Source: Sandarakinorhabdus sp. (GTDB lineage Bacteria; Pseudomonadota; Alphaproteobacteria; Sphingomonadales; Sphingomonadaceae). From it: 38,742 nucleotides of DNA. A program made the position numbers and the translations under genes. Shown piece by piece: positions 1 through 9,263 of this stretch. A model generated the notes under the pieces. That model made no database searches, had not been told where the DNA came from, and saw nothing but the letters and a program-made list of their open reading frames with translations. The stretch is taken from the NCBI GenBank assembly GCA_020693225.1, contig JAIMJL010000019.1:1-38742 (forward strand), written 5' to 3'. Each line of letters starts with the position of its first letter. Within the stretch, counting starts at the first letter, position 1.

Positions 1-3000
1 GGTTTTCACGAAATTGGCCAGCGCGAAGGCCGGGCCGGTTTGCGCCATCGGGACATCGGGCGAAACCAGCACCAGTTGCGTGTTGTCATACAGCGAGGCT
101 TTGCGGGCAACGCGGAAATGGTGGGTGAGGTTGGCGTCTACCATGGCGGAGAAGCCTTCGGTGTCGAGCGCGTTGCCCTCTTCGAACAGCTTGTCGGGCA
201 GCGGGGTGAAGGGGGTGGAGACGATGGTGGTGGGGTTGCCCCAGCTGCGGAAGGCGGAATCCATGGCGGTGTCCACGTCCCCCTCGCAAAGATGGAAGGC
301 GAGGCTGTCGGCCGGGAGATCGGCCAGCGCCTCGCGCAAGGGTGCCGCCCCTTCCGGCGATTTCACCATGATGACGACCTTGCCGGCGTGGCATTTCTCG
401 ACAAATTCGCGCGCCGCTTCGGCCAGATAATCGACCATATATTCGCCGATGATCCAGACGGTCTTGCCGCGCATCTGATCGAGACGCTCCTGCTTGGGGC
501 CGCCGAACAGCTCGCGTTCGGTGGTGGAGCGTTCCAGCGTGAGGCCGCCCGATGGCATGAAGGTTTCGCCGGAAACGGCGCGGTCTGCGAGGAAGAAGAC
601 GGTGGCCTGCGCGACTTCGCCTTCGGTTGGCATCTTGCCCAGATTGAGCAGCGAGAGAACGCCGCCGCCGACCTTTTTCGCCTCGGCGGCGATTTTCGCG
701 CGCGGCAGCCAGGGCTTGTCATCCGGCGGGGTGCGCATCAGCCAGCCGCCATCCTCACGGCGCTCGGCCCATTCCGGGCAATCGAGGAAATAGCCACCCA
801 GCCGCAGGCGCGCGACAAGGCGGCGGGAGATGGCCTCGGTGATCAGGAATCGGCCCCAGGTGCAGCTGTCGTCGCCTTCGCGAGCCGACGCGAGCGCGAG
901 ATCACGCAGTTCGCGCGGATTGTCGGTGTCGTGCGCCATGCGGGCGATATCGTTGCGGGCGAGACGGCCGAGGATGGCCTCGACGCGGACACCCCGGCGC
1001 ATCGCCTTGACGGTTGCGGCGTGGACGGCATTCAGGCGCTTGTTTTCGAGGATGAGACGCCCGCGCCGATCAAACAAGCCGGGCTTGCCGCCGAGGCCGG
1101 CGAGGCGATCGCCATCCACGGGCCCCGGGGCAATCGCATTGATCTGGATTTCCGGGCCGAGAAAGCGCGCCATGGATTCGACCATCGCGCGCTGGCCGGA
1201 TTTGGAGACGGCATAATCGGCGCGGTTGGGATAGGCGACGGCGAGATATTTCTCGCCGCCGAAGTAGCTGGAAACATTCAGGATATAGCCTGAGCCCTGT
1301 TTCTTCATCATCGGCACGACGCGGTGCATCAGGGCGAAGTTGGAGATCATGTTGGCGTCCAGCGTGCGCTGCCAGGCGGCCGGATCCATATCGACCACCA
1401 TCTCTTCGGCGCCGGAAATGCCGGCGTTGTTGATGAGATAATCGATGCGGCCGAACTGGCGGATGGTTTCATCGACGGCGCGGTTGAGCGAGGCGAAATC
1501 GGCGACATCGATATCGGCCATGGTTTGCACGCGGTGCTCGACGCCGGCGAAGCCGACATCCTCCAGCTCGCCGACAATGCGGGCGCGCATGGCGGCGAGC
1601 TCGGATTCGCGGCGGGCAACCAGCATGACCTTGGCACCGGCCAGCGCCAGCAGGCGTCCGACCTGGCCGCCGATGCCGGCCGAGCCGCCGGTGATGAGGG
1701 CGACCTTGCCGAGATGCAGGCCGGTGATGTTTTCGGAGAAGCCGACCATGGCGCGGCGGGCACCGGTGGCGTCGGCGATGGATTCGGGGAGGTAGAGGTT
1801 GATCTGCCGGATCTTGCGCTCTTTCAGCAGGATGCGGACCAGTTGTCCGGCGGTGAAGGGCAGGTTTTCCGGCTCGCTGTTCTGGTAGCGAATGATCTGG
1901 TGGCCCCATTCCAGCTGCTGGCGGCGACCGTGGGCCACATCGACGGCGGATTCGTCGCGCCAGATGCGCACCAGCTGCTCGATACCGGCGCGCAGGAAAT
2001 TGGCCCAGACATCGCCGGCGCCGTCGCTGGTGTTGGAGAGGAATACGAAGCGCGGGTCGCGCGGCAAGCCAACCTGCCGCCGCCAGTAGCGGCTGAGCGT
2101 GCGGGCGAGCGCGATCGCACCGCCAAGCTCGGCATCGACGAAACTGTCAACCGCCGTGTCGCTCGCATCAACCAGCGATCCGGCGAAATGGCCGACACCA
2201 TAATAGGGCAGGATGATGGCACCGGAGATCGGCAGGCCGCCTTGCGTCCACTTGTCCAGCGCATCGTCCATCATGCCATGATCGGCGCGATCGAAGCGGA
2301 CGACTTCGATTTTGTGCCCGGCAGGCAGATCGCCGAGCTGGGATTTGGCGGCCTTGACGCCGGACGCTGCGGTGAAGCCGAGCAGCACGGCGGCCCCGGC
2401 TTCGGCATGGACGCGGGCGATGGCGACGCCCTCCTCCACCTGATCGCCGGCAGCAACCAGCAGGGCCACGCCGGCACCGTCAATGGTGCGGCGCGAAGGG
2501 CGCGACTGGAAGGTGGTGCGGGATTCCTTCTTCACCGCCATGCCGTGGGTGACTTCGAAGTCATGGCCGTTGAAGGCGGCGGATTCGTCGGAGCCGAGGA
2601 ACACGCAGGTGTTGGCGATATCGGCCGGGGTTGGCAGGCTCTTGGCGGGGGCGGCCCCGCCGGTGCTGCGCTTCAGGCTCATGATGCCTTCGAAATGATC
2701 GGCGGTGCTGCCGGCGGGATCGCCGCGCAGATCATCCATCGCGGCGAACACGCTGCGGATGCGCTGGCTTTCGATCGGGCCGGGGAACAGCAGATTGACC
2801 CGGATGCCGCGATCGCCGAGCTCCAGCGCCAGTTCGCGCGACAGGGCGTTCATCGCGGCCTTTGGCACCACATAGGCGGTGCGGGCGTAATATTCGGTGC
2901 GCGAGAAGATGGTGGAGACGTTGATGATGGCGCTGCCCGGCTGCATCACCGGCGCGCAGGCGCGGATCATGTTCCAGGCGACTCCCAGGATGTTGCGCGC

Positions 3001-3441
3001 GGCATCGCCCACGGTTTCGCTGTCGGTTGAGCCTTCATCCTGCAGGGCTTTCAGATCGCCCTTGTTGAGCGGCAGGCGCTCCAGCGGCTGCTTCGGCCCG
3101 GCCGAGCCGGCGTTGTTGACGAGGATGTCCAGCCGGCCATGTCGGGCGAGGATCTGCGCGGCACCGGCGCGGACGGAGGCCGGATCGGCGCCATCCATCA
3201 CCACGGCAGACGCGCGCGAAGGATCGGCGCCGGTATCGGCGAGCGCGGCCTGCATGGCGCTTGTGATGCGCGCCTCGTTGCGGCCGGTGAACACGACGGT
3301 TGCCCCTTCGCGCAGATAGTGGCGGACGATTTCCTGGCCGAGATTGCCGGCCGCGCCGGTAACGAGTGCGATTTTGCCAGCGAGACGGCCGGAAACCGAT
3401 GCGCCGGCCTCGGCCTTGGCGATCGCCGTGGGTGCGTTCAT
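1..3441 (-). CDS. mcr: Bifunctional malonyl-CoA reductase (C-terminus cut by window edge)
   Basis: Reduces malonyl-CoA with NADPH to malonate semialdehyde and then to 3-hydroxypropionate. The frame is open for 1147 codons from ATG 3441 to the window edge. The family is about 1220 residues, so roughly 70 C-terminal residues are missing. Two short-chain dehydrogenase units are visible. The N-terminal unit has a TGAAGNLG nucleotide-binding motif at residues 28-35 and a YVVPK active site (Tyr190, Lys194). The C-terminal unit has TGGSAGIG at 584-591 and YAVSK (Tyr743, Lys747). In the Chloroflexus enzyme the C-terminal half makes malonate semialdehyde and the N-terminal half reduces it. An AGAGGG ribosome-binding site lies 9 bases before the ATG. 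The gene starts 14 bases after the propionyl-CoA synthase stop, so the two are co-transcribed. Identification rests on the fused double-SDR layout and this neighbour; I am confident of it. Confidence 0.93.
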   Translation of the reverse strand, partial: MNAPTAIAKAEAGASVSGRLAGKIALVTGAAGNLGQEIVRHYLREGATVVFTGRNEARITSAMQAALADTGADPSRASAVVMDGADPASVRAGAAQILARHGRLDILVNNAGSAGPKQPLERLPLNKGDLKALQDEGSTDSETVGDAARNILGVAWNMIRACAPVMQPGSAIINVSTIFSRTEYYARTAYVVPKAAMNALSRELALELGDRGIRVNLLFPGPIESQRIRSVFAAMDDLRGDPAGSTADHFEGIMSLKRSTGGAAPAKSLPTPADIANTCVFLGSDESAAFNGHDFEVTHGMAVKKESRTTFQSRPSRRTIDGAGVALLVAAGDQVEEGVAIARVHAEAGAAVLLGFTAASGVKAAKSQLGDLPAGHKIEVVRFDRADHGMMDDALDKWTQGGLPISGAIILPYYGVGHFAGSLVDASDTAVDSFVDAELGGAIALARTLSRYWRRQVGLPRDPRFVFLSNTSDGAGDVWANFLRAGIEQLVRIWRDESAVDVAHGRRQQLEWGHQIIRYQNSEPENLPFTAGQLVRILLKERKIRQINLYLPESIADATGARRAMVGFSENITGLHLGKVALITGGSAGIGGQVGRLLALAGAKVMLVARRESELAAMRARIVGELEDVGFAGVEHRVQTMADIDVADFASLNRAVDETIRQFGRIDYLINNAGISGAEEMVVDMDPAAWQRTLDANMISNFALMHRVVPMMKKQGSGYILNVSSYFGGEKYLAVAYPNRADYAVSKSGQRAMVESMARFLGPEIQINAIAPGPVDGDRLAGLGGKPGLFDRRGRLILENKRLNAVHAATVKAMRRGVRVEAILGRLARNDIARMAHDTDNPRELRDLALASAREGDDSCTWGRFLITEAISRRLVARLRLGGYFLDCPEWAERREDGGWLMRTPPDDKPWLPRAKIAAEAKKVGGGVLSLLNLGKMPTEGEVAQATVFFLADRAVSGETFMPSGGLTLERSTTERELFGGPKQERLDQMRGKTVWIIGEYMVDYLAEAAREFVEKCHAGKVVIMVKSPEGAAPLREALADLPADSLAFHLCEGDVDTAMDSAFRSWGNPTTIVSTPFTPLPDKLFEEGNALDTEGFSAMVDANLTHHFRVARKASLYDNTQLVLVSPDVPMAQTGPAFALANFVKT

Positions 3442-3455
3442 GGTTTTTGTCCCTC

Positions 3456-6400
3456 TCATTGTTCGCGCGCTGCGGCCCAGGCCTCGAGCAGCGCATCCTT
3501 GCCGCGCAGGCCGGTGGCTGGCAGCGCATGATTGACCACATAGGTTGCACCCACATGGCGGTTTTCCCACATCGCCTGGTGCGCTTCCGGCAGGCCTTCC
3601 CACGGTACCAGTGTTGGCTCGGTGACATCGAGCAGGCCGCCGGCGATCATGTCGTTCATGCGACTGACTTCATAGGCATTGCACAAATGGGTGCCGCGAA
3701 TTTCCGCCGTTGGCATCAGGATGCGGCGCTGCCGCGTCCATACCTGCGGCGCGTAGAAGGTGTAGCGCATGCCGGCCATGTCTTCGGCATAGATCACCCG
3801 ACCGGTGAACGGCTTGACCAGCGCGGTGGAGACGCCGAGCGTGTCTTGCGCGGCGCGTTCGATGACGAGATCGGGGTTACCGCGCGGATTGTCAGGCGAT
3901 CGCAGCAGCTTGCCGACGGCGGTTCCGAACGGCTTCAAGGTGCGATCTTGATAGTCGCGCACCGCCAGCCGGAAGGCTTCGATATCGTCGCGCGCGGCCG
4001 GCAGCCTTGGCATGGTGTCGGGCCACTGGAACAGCGCGCCTTCGCGGCGGCTGATATCTTCCAGGCTGACGATGCCGGCGACCGCGTCCTGCAGCCCCAG
4101 GCTCTGGATGAATTCGCGCTGGCCATCGGTGGTGGTGACGACCACGGTGCGGGCACCGATGGCGCGAGCGGCTTCGATGAGTTCGAGGCCGACGGTGTCC
4201 AGCAGCTCCTGCGAGCGCGGGCTGTAGTAAAGCAGCACGGCTTCACCGGCGCGGGCCTTGGCGCGGCGCAGCATCGCCTCGGCAGTGGTGCTTCCGGGCT
4301 TTCCCATGAAGCTGAAATGGTAGCCGGAAGACGCGCCATAGAAGGCGAGGATGCCATCTTGCTCCAGCAGCTGGAAGCTGCGCGGGAAGGCGGTTTCGCC
4401 GGCGTGGCTGACGGCATAGTCAGCAAGCCTGCCGCCGTTCAGCGCGCGATACTCGGCCAGTAGGCCCTCCCCTTCGGCTTCCCAGGCGGCCCATTCAGCC
4501 GCATTTTCCGGGACGGCGCGGAAAGCGGCGGCCCAGCGCGGATCGGTGCGATCCAAAGCCCCGACCGCGCCCTTTTGCGCCACGAACGCCGCGCGCGCGG
4601 CGCTGGAGACGAGGCCGGTGGCGGCAAGCCCGCTCTTGATGGCGGTTTTCAGCGCATCGAGGCCGGTGCCGGTGGCGGAGCCCTCCACGAAGATGGTCTT
4701 GCCGGGCGCGATTTCCAGCGTGGTGAACAGCGCGCGGACGACGGTGCCGAGGTTCAGGACATAGCTGCCGGCCTGCTCCAGCGTAAGATCGCCGGGAACG
4801 GGGTGCAGCTGCGGCGCCTGCACAGCAAGAAACTGCGCGTGGCTGCCGGTTTCGGTTTCATAGCCTTGAATGGCGAAATCGGCGAACATCGGATCGCGCC
4901 CGGCCATCGGGGAGAGCAGATCGGTGGTGCCGGAATAGACGGCGACCAGATCGCCAACCTTCAGCCGGCCTTCGGCTTTGGCTTCGGCACCAAGGGCGGC
5001 AATCAGGCCTACGCCGCCGGACCCGGTCACCTGCTGGTCACGTTCGTGATTGTCGAAGGGGGAGACGGGGATGCCGGTCAGCGCCCAGATGTCGTTGAAG
5101 TTCACTTCGGAGGTGAGCATGTAGACCAGCGCGTCGTTGCCGGCCGGCGTGTCTACGGGGACGATCAGCTCGCGCTCTGACTGCGCCGGTGGGCCGAAGC
5201 GCGGCGCGCCGGTATCAGGGTCGCGCGGGACGCCGAAGGCATATTGGTGCGACGGAATGGCGCTGATGCCGGGGAAGAATGGCGCGCCAACGGGGAGAAG
5301 ATCGCCGGCGGCTTCGAGGGCTTTGGCGCGAGAAGCCTGGTCGGCCTCGATGTGCAGGCCGTTGCGGCGGACGGGCAGCGGCGGGCTTTGTTTATCGAGG
5401 AACTGGCGGATCCCGGTTTTGCCGCCGTCCGGATCGATGACGGCTTCGGCGAAGACCTGTGCTTCGCGTTCGAGACCGGCGGGCATACCCTGCGTCCAGC
5501 CGGTGCGGATGGCATCGAGCGCGCGCGCGCCGGCCTTGCCGCGCCCGGCCCAATCGAGCTGACGCAGGATGCGTTGCAGGAAATCATCCTGCAGCACGGC
5601 ATCGAGATCCTGGGTCGCGGGCTTGTCCCATTCGGTGGTTTGCGCCCGGCGCGCGGCCCAGGCGCGGCCGAGCGGGCTCGCGTCGCCATGTTGCACAAAA
5701 GCGCGGACCAGGGCGTGCGCCTCGCTCAGGGCATCGCCAGAGCTCGACAGCGCATCCACCAGCGCGATTTCGTGCGCGGCTTCGCCATCGATGCTGCGGC
5801 CGCCGAGAATCAGGTCCAGCGCGTCGCGCAGGCCTTCTTCGCCGCGCCGGTCGGCCAGCAGGCGGGGGAGCCGCTGGGTGCCGCCATAGCCGGGCAGCAG
5901 GCGCAGGCGGATTTCCGGCTGGCCAAAGCGGGCGAACGGCTCGGCAATGCGATAGTGACAGGCAAGCGCGAACTCCATGCCGCCGCCCAGCGCCACGCCC
6001 TGGATCGCAGCGATGCAGGGCTTGCCCATCATCTCGATCTTGCGGAAGGCCAGCTGCGCATTGTTGGGCAGCACGCGGGCCTCTTCAGACGTGTTGATTT
6101 CATCGAGAAACTGGCGAATGTCGGCACCGGCCACGAAAGAGGCGGTGCCATCGCCGGTGAACACGACTGCCACCACATCGTCGCGATGCGACAGATGCTC
6201 GACGACGATGACCAGCTCGTCGATGGCGCGTTCGTTGAGCGCGTTGACCGGCGGGTTGGTGACATACACGGTTGCCACGCGTTTGCCGGGTGCGACCAGA
6301 TTGTACTGGATGCGGAAATAGCGGTAGCGTTCAAACAGCTGCTGCTCTTCGGACAGGCGCTGCTTGGCCTTCCACTCGGCTATCACCTTGCGCAGCGCGT

Positions 6401-8945
6401 CCAGGCTTTCCGGATTGCGCAGGGTGGAAACGTCGCCGAGGTCGCTATCCTCGACCAGCGCGCGCACCATGCGGCGGACATATTTGCCGCTGCGGGTTTC
6501 CGGGAAGGCGGATACTTCGAGGAAATCCTGCGGCACGGCGACCGCGCCCTTTTCTTGCCGCACCAACTCGGTGAGGCGGCGGCGATCGTCTTGCGTCAGT
6601 TTCTGCCCGGCGCTGGGCAACACGAAGGCGAGCGGAGTGAGGCCCTTTTCGCGGTGCGGCGCGCCGACGACGAGAACATTGCCAACCGGGGAGTCCGGAT
6701 CGAGCGCCTTGTCGCGCAGGATGGCGCCCTCGATTTCCTCGGTGCCCATGCGGTGGCCGGAGACGTTGATGACATCGTCGGAGCGGCCGTGCAGCGAAAA
6801 GGAGCCATCCGGATGCACGACCGCGAAATCGCCCTGGGTGTAGGCCCACTGGCCCTTCCAGCGGGTCCAGTAGCCTTCGCGCCAGCGGGTTGCGTCGCCG
6901 TTCCAGTGGGCGACAACTTTGCCACCTTCGGCGGAGAAGGTTGCACCGTCCCACACCGTTCGGGCGAGATAGGGATAGGGTGCGGCGATGACGATCTCGC
7001 CCTTTTCGCCAACCTCGGCCTCGCGCCAGGGGACGCCGGCTTCCCCGGAGCGGGCAAACAGGGCATCGGCACCCTGCCCTTCCATATCCTCCACCCGCAC
7101 ATCGCCGATGATCCACGGCAGCGGATAGGTGTGCGCGTCGGGTCGCAGCGCGAAATCGCCGTTGGCGTAGAAGTGCGTCCAGGCGATGCCGCCATGCTCG
7201 GTTGCCCAGTAGCTGTTGATGTACCAGGGCGTGATCTCTTTCATCCCGAAGGCCTGCACGGCGGGCGAAGTCGGCTCGGCGCAGAAGGTGGCGACCCGCA
7301 GCGAGGCCATATTGTAGGCTTGCAGATCGCGCAGGTTCTGCGGATCGGCCATGATGGCCTTCAGGAAGGTGACACCGGCCTTGAAGATGGTGACCTTGTG
7401 CCGCTCGATCATCGAGGAGAAACGCCCGGCGTGCGGGAAGGTGGGTGCGCCTTCGCCGAGGATGCTGGTGACCCGCGACGTAAGGGCTGCCGAAATCATG
7501 TAGCTCTGCCCGGTGATCCAGCCGGGATCGGCTACCACGAACATGACGTCTCCGGGCTGCGCATCGAAGGCGACCTTCATCGTGTGCGCGATGCCGGCGA
7601 CATAGCCGCCGTGGACATGCACGAGGCCCTTGGGCTTGCCGGTGGAGCCCGACGTGTAAATGAAGAACAGCGGGAACTCGGCATCAACCGGCGTGACCGG
7701 GGCGGCGGCCCAGATGGCGGCCACGAATTGCGCATCCGGCAGCGCATCGAGGGCGGCTTCATCGGGCAGGCCGGCGGCCTCCAGGATGGTTTCCAGCGCC
7801 GCATCGGTCAACGTGTCGCTCCAGCGATCGCGCGTCCGCCAGACGAGATCGGGCTGGGCGGCATGGCGGGCGACGATGACGGCTTCGACACGCGGCGGGG
7901 TGGAGACCAGGGCTTCGGCCGCGGCGATTCGGATTTTCGCGGCATCGGCGCCGGACAGCCCGGCGCGGCCGAGATCGCCCAGCGCCCGGCCGACGCCGCG
8001 CATCACATCGGAGCGTTCGACGGTGACTTCGCCGGCCAGGGTTTCGGCGATGGTGGCATCGATGGCGGTGCGGGTTTCGACATCGATGCCGAGCGTTTCA
8101 AGCTGTGCTGCCACGACCTGCCGGGCGACGGCGACAGGCACGTAATTGTCCAGCGCCGGATCGGTGTAAGCGGTTTTGAAGGGGATGATCTGGGCGTTGC
8201 GATAGCCGCCGTCGGCGGTGATCACGACGCGCGCGCCGGCATCGTGGATGCGATCGGACAGCGTCTTGTCGGAGAAACCGCCGAACACCGGCGTATAGAG
8301 GATTCCGAGGCGCTTGGCGGCTTCCGTCCAGAAGACCTGCTCCGGAATGTTGGGCATGTTCAGCGCGATGCGGTCACCCGTTTTCAGCCCAAGCGCGGCG
8401 AGGGCGACCGCGCATTTGGCCGATTCCTTCAGCAAGGCGCGGCGCGAAATGGGATAGCAATCAACCGGGCCACCGCGGCCGCCGTCGAGGCTCATGTCCC
8501 AGCGATCGCCTTCGAAGATGAAGGCCGCCTCGGCGCCATGGCCGGCCAGCACATGGCGATCGACCTCGTTGAAGGCGGCGTTGGTTTGCCCGCCTTCAAA
8601 CCATTTCCAGTGCGGCGGCTCATCGGCATTGAAGGCGCGCTTCCAGGGCTGGAAATCGGCCCCGAGATCGGCGGACACCGGCTCGGCGGTGCGGCTGTCA
8701 AAGCCCTGCCAGAGCTGGCTGGCCTCGTTGAAACTCAGCCAGGCGTGCCGATCGTCCAGCGGCACCAGCCAGTGCAGCGTGGCCTTGGCGATGGCACCAT
8801 GGAAGCCGCCCGGATCGGCGATGCAGGCATCGCGCATGGCCTGCCAATCGGCGCGCGTGCGCACCGGGTTGCTGGACGCAGCCGCGCGCGGCGAAATCGC
8901 TGCCGCTTGCGGCCCTTCTGGCACCCGATCCATTACCGCTTCCAT
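3456..8945 (-). CDS. pcs: Trifunctional propionyl-CoA synthase
   Basis: Converts 3-hydroxypropionate to propionyl-CoA using ATP, CoA and NADPH through 3-hydroxypropionyl-CoA and acryloyl-CoA. Three enzymes are fused (numbering from ATG 8957). An acyl-CoA synthetase covers about 1-870, with phosphate loop TSGSTGKPKG near 435 and the conserved adenylation lysine in TRSGKYVRR near 822. An enoyl-CoA hydratase covers about 890-1180, with GADIRQF near 944 and GVALGGGMEFALACHYR near 989. A medium-chain enoyl-CoA reductase follows from about 1230 to the end, with the nucleotide-binding stretch IFVEGSATGTG near 1425. The length of about 1830 residues matches Chloroflexus and Erythrobacter enzymes. Two in-frame ATGs compete: 8945 has GGGAG five bases upstream, whereas 8957 has no good ribosome-binding site, so I choose 8945 (the longer form adds MGDD). 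First gene of the pcs-mcr operon. Confidence 0.95.
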   Translation of the reverse strand: MEAVMDRVPEGPQAAAISPRAAASSNPVRTRADWQAMRDACIADPGGFHGAIAKATLHWLVPLDDRHAWLSFNEASQLWQGFDSRTAEPVSADLGADFQPWKRAFNADEPPHWKWFEGGQTNAAFNEVDRHVLAGHGAEAAFIFEGDRWDMSLDGGRGGPVDCYPISRRALLKESAKCAVALAALGLKTGDRIALNMPNIPEQVFWTEAAKRLGILYTPVFGGFSDKTLSDRIHDAGARVVITADGGYRNAQIIPFKTAYTDPALDNYVPVAVARQVVAAQLETLGIDVETRTAIDATIAETLAGEVTVERSDVMRGVGRALGDLGRAGLSGADAAKIRIAAAEALVSTPPRVEAVIVARHAAQPDLVWRTRDRWSDTLTDAALETILEAAGLPDEAALDALPDAQFVAAIWAAAPVTPVDAEFPLFFIYTSGSTGKPKGLVHVHGGYVAGIAHTMKVAFDAQPGDVMFVVADPGWITGQSYMISAALTSRVTSILGEGAPTFPHAGRFSSMIERHKVTIFKAGVTFLKAIMADPQNLRDLQAYNMASLRVATFCAEPTSPAVQAFGMKEITPWYINSYWATEHGGIAWTHFYANGDFALRPDAHTYPLPWIIGDVRVEDMEGQGADALFARSGEAGVPWREAEVGEKGEIVIAAPYPYLARTVWDGATFSAEGGKVVAHWNGDATRWREGYWTRWKGQWAYTQGDFAVVHPDGSFSLHGRSDDVINVSGHRMGTEEIEGAILRDKALDPDSPVGNVLVVGAPHREKGLTPLAFVLPSAGQKLTQDDRRRLTELVRQEKGAVAVPQDFLEVSAFPETRSGKYVRRMVRALVEDSDLGDVSTLRNPESLDALRKVIAEWKAKQRLSEEQQLFERYRYFRIQYNLVAPGKRVATVYVTNPPVNALNERAIDELVIVVEHLSHRDDVVAVVFTGDGTASFVAGADIRQFLDEINTSEEARVLPNNAQLAFRKIEMMGKPCIAAIQGVALGGGMEFALACHYRIAEPFARFGQPEIRLRLLPGYGGTQRLPRLLADRRGEEGLRDALDLILGGRSIDGEAAHEIALVDALSSSGDALSEAHALVRAFVQHGDASPLGRAWAARRAQTTEWDKPATQDLDAVLQDDFLQRILRQLDWAGRGKAGARALDAIRTGWTQGMPAGLEREAQVFAEAVIDPDGGKTGIRQFLDKQSPPLPVRRNGLHIEADQASRAKALEAAGDLLPVGAPFFPGISAIPSHQYAFGVPRDPDTGAPRFGPPAQSERELIVPVDTPAGNDALVYMLTSEVNFNDIWALTGIPVSPFDNHERDQQVTGSGGVGLIAALGAEAKAEGRLKVGDLVAVYSGTTDLLSPMAGRDPMFADFAIQGYETETGSHAQFLAVQAPQLHPVPGDLTLEQAGSYVLNLGTVVRALFTTLEIAPGKTIFVEGSATGTGLDALKTAIKSGLAATGLVSSAARAAFVAQKGAVGALDRTDPRWAAAFRAVPENAAEWAAWEAEGEGLLAEYRALNGGRLADYAVSHAGETAFPRSFQLLEQDGILAFYGASSGYHFSFMGKPGSTTAEAMLRRAKARAGEAVLLYYSPRSQELLDTVGLELIEAARAIGARTVVVTTTDGQREFIQSLGLQDAVAGIVSLEDISRREGALFQWPDTMPRLPAARDDIEAFRLAVRDYQDRTLKPFGTAVGKLLRSPDNPRGNPDLVIERAAQDTLGVSTALVKPFTGRVIYAEDMAGMRYTFYAPQVWTRQRRILMPTAEIRGTHLCNAYEVSRMNDMIAGGLLDVTEPTLVPWEGLPEAHQAMWENRHVGATYVVNHALPATGLRGKDALLEAWAAAREQ

Positions 8946-9263
8946 ATCGTCTCCCATTCTGCCAGCTTTTCCCGGCGGCCGCAGCCTTGCACAGCAGCCG
9001 CGGCAGGGAAAGCCGACAAATCCGTCGTGCCGGGCCAGTTACACGCGATTTCTATTAATGCAATAAAATAATTGTGTTTATCGCAATTTTATGACTTTCT
9101 TTTGTCAATTTTCCATACAAAATTGCAGAAATCGCCCTGCTAGACGCCAGGGTGCCGGGTGTGGAGCAGTCGCCGGCCCGGTTGACCATGCCGCTGCAAA
9201 GGCGGCAAGACCGCGCGATGATGACCACGGCAGCGTGGCCGCCAGTTTGAGAGGGTTCGAGGC
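8946..9263. promoter_or_regulatory. Divergent intergenic region with AT-rich core and nested inverted repeats
   Basis: This gene-free stretch separates the pcs-mcr operon from the serine hydrolase gene. Its centre (about 9045-9135) is strikingly AT-rich for this genome. It holds an outer perfect inverted repeat GCGATTTCT (9045-9053) / AGAAATCGC (9127-9135) and an inner one GCAATTTT (9083-9090) / AAAATTGC (9119-9126); the two right arms abut. A consensus -35 hexamer TTGACA reads on the minus strand at 9108-9103, inside the inner loop, pointing toward pcs; no convincing -10 box follows at 16-18 bases. I infer a regulated promoter for pcs-mcr. No regulator gene lies next to it. Confidence 0.5.

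Noticed and set aside
5244-9071. A 1275-codon open frame on the plus strand opposite propionyl-CoA synthase
   Set aside because: It is codon-aligned antisense to a recognised gene in high-GC DNA, has no family features, and no ribosome-binding site. Similar long frames at 40-1293 and 1324-3030 oppose malonyl-CoA reductase for the same reason.
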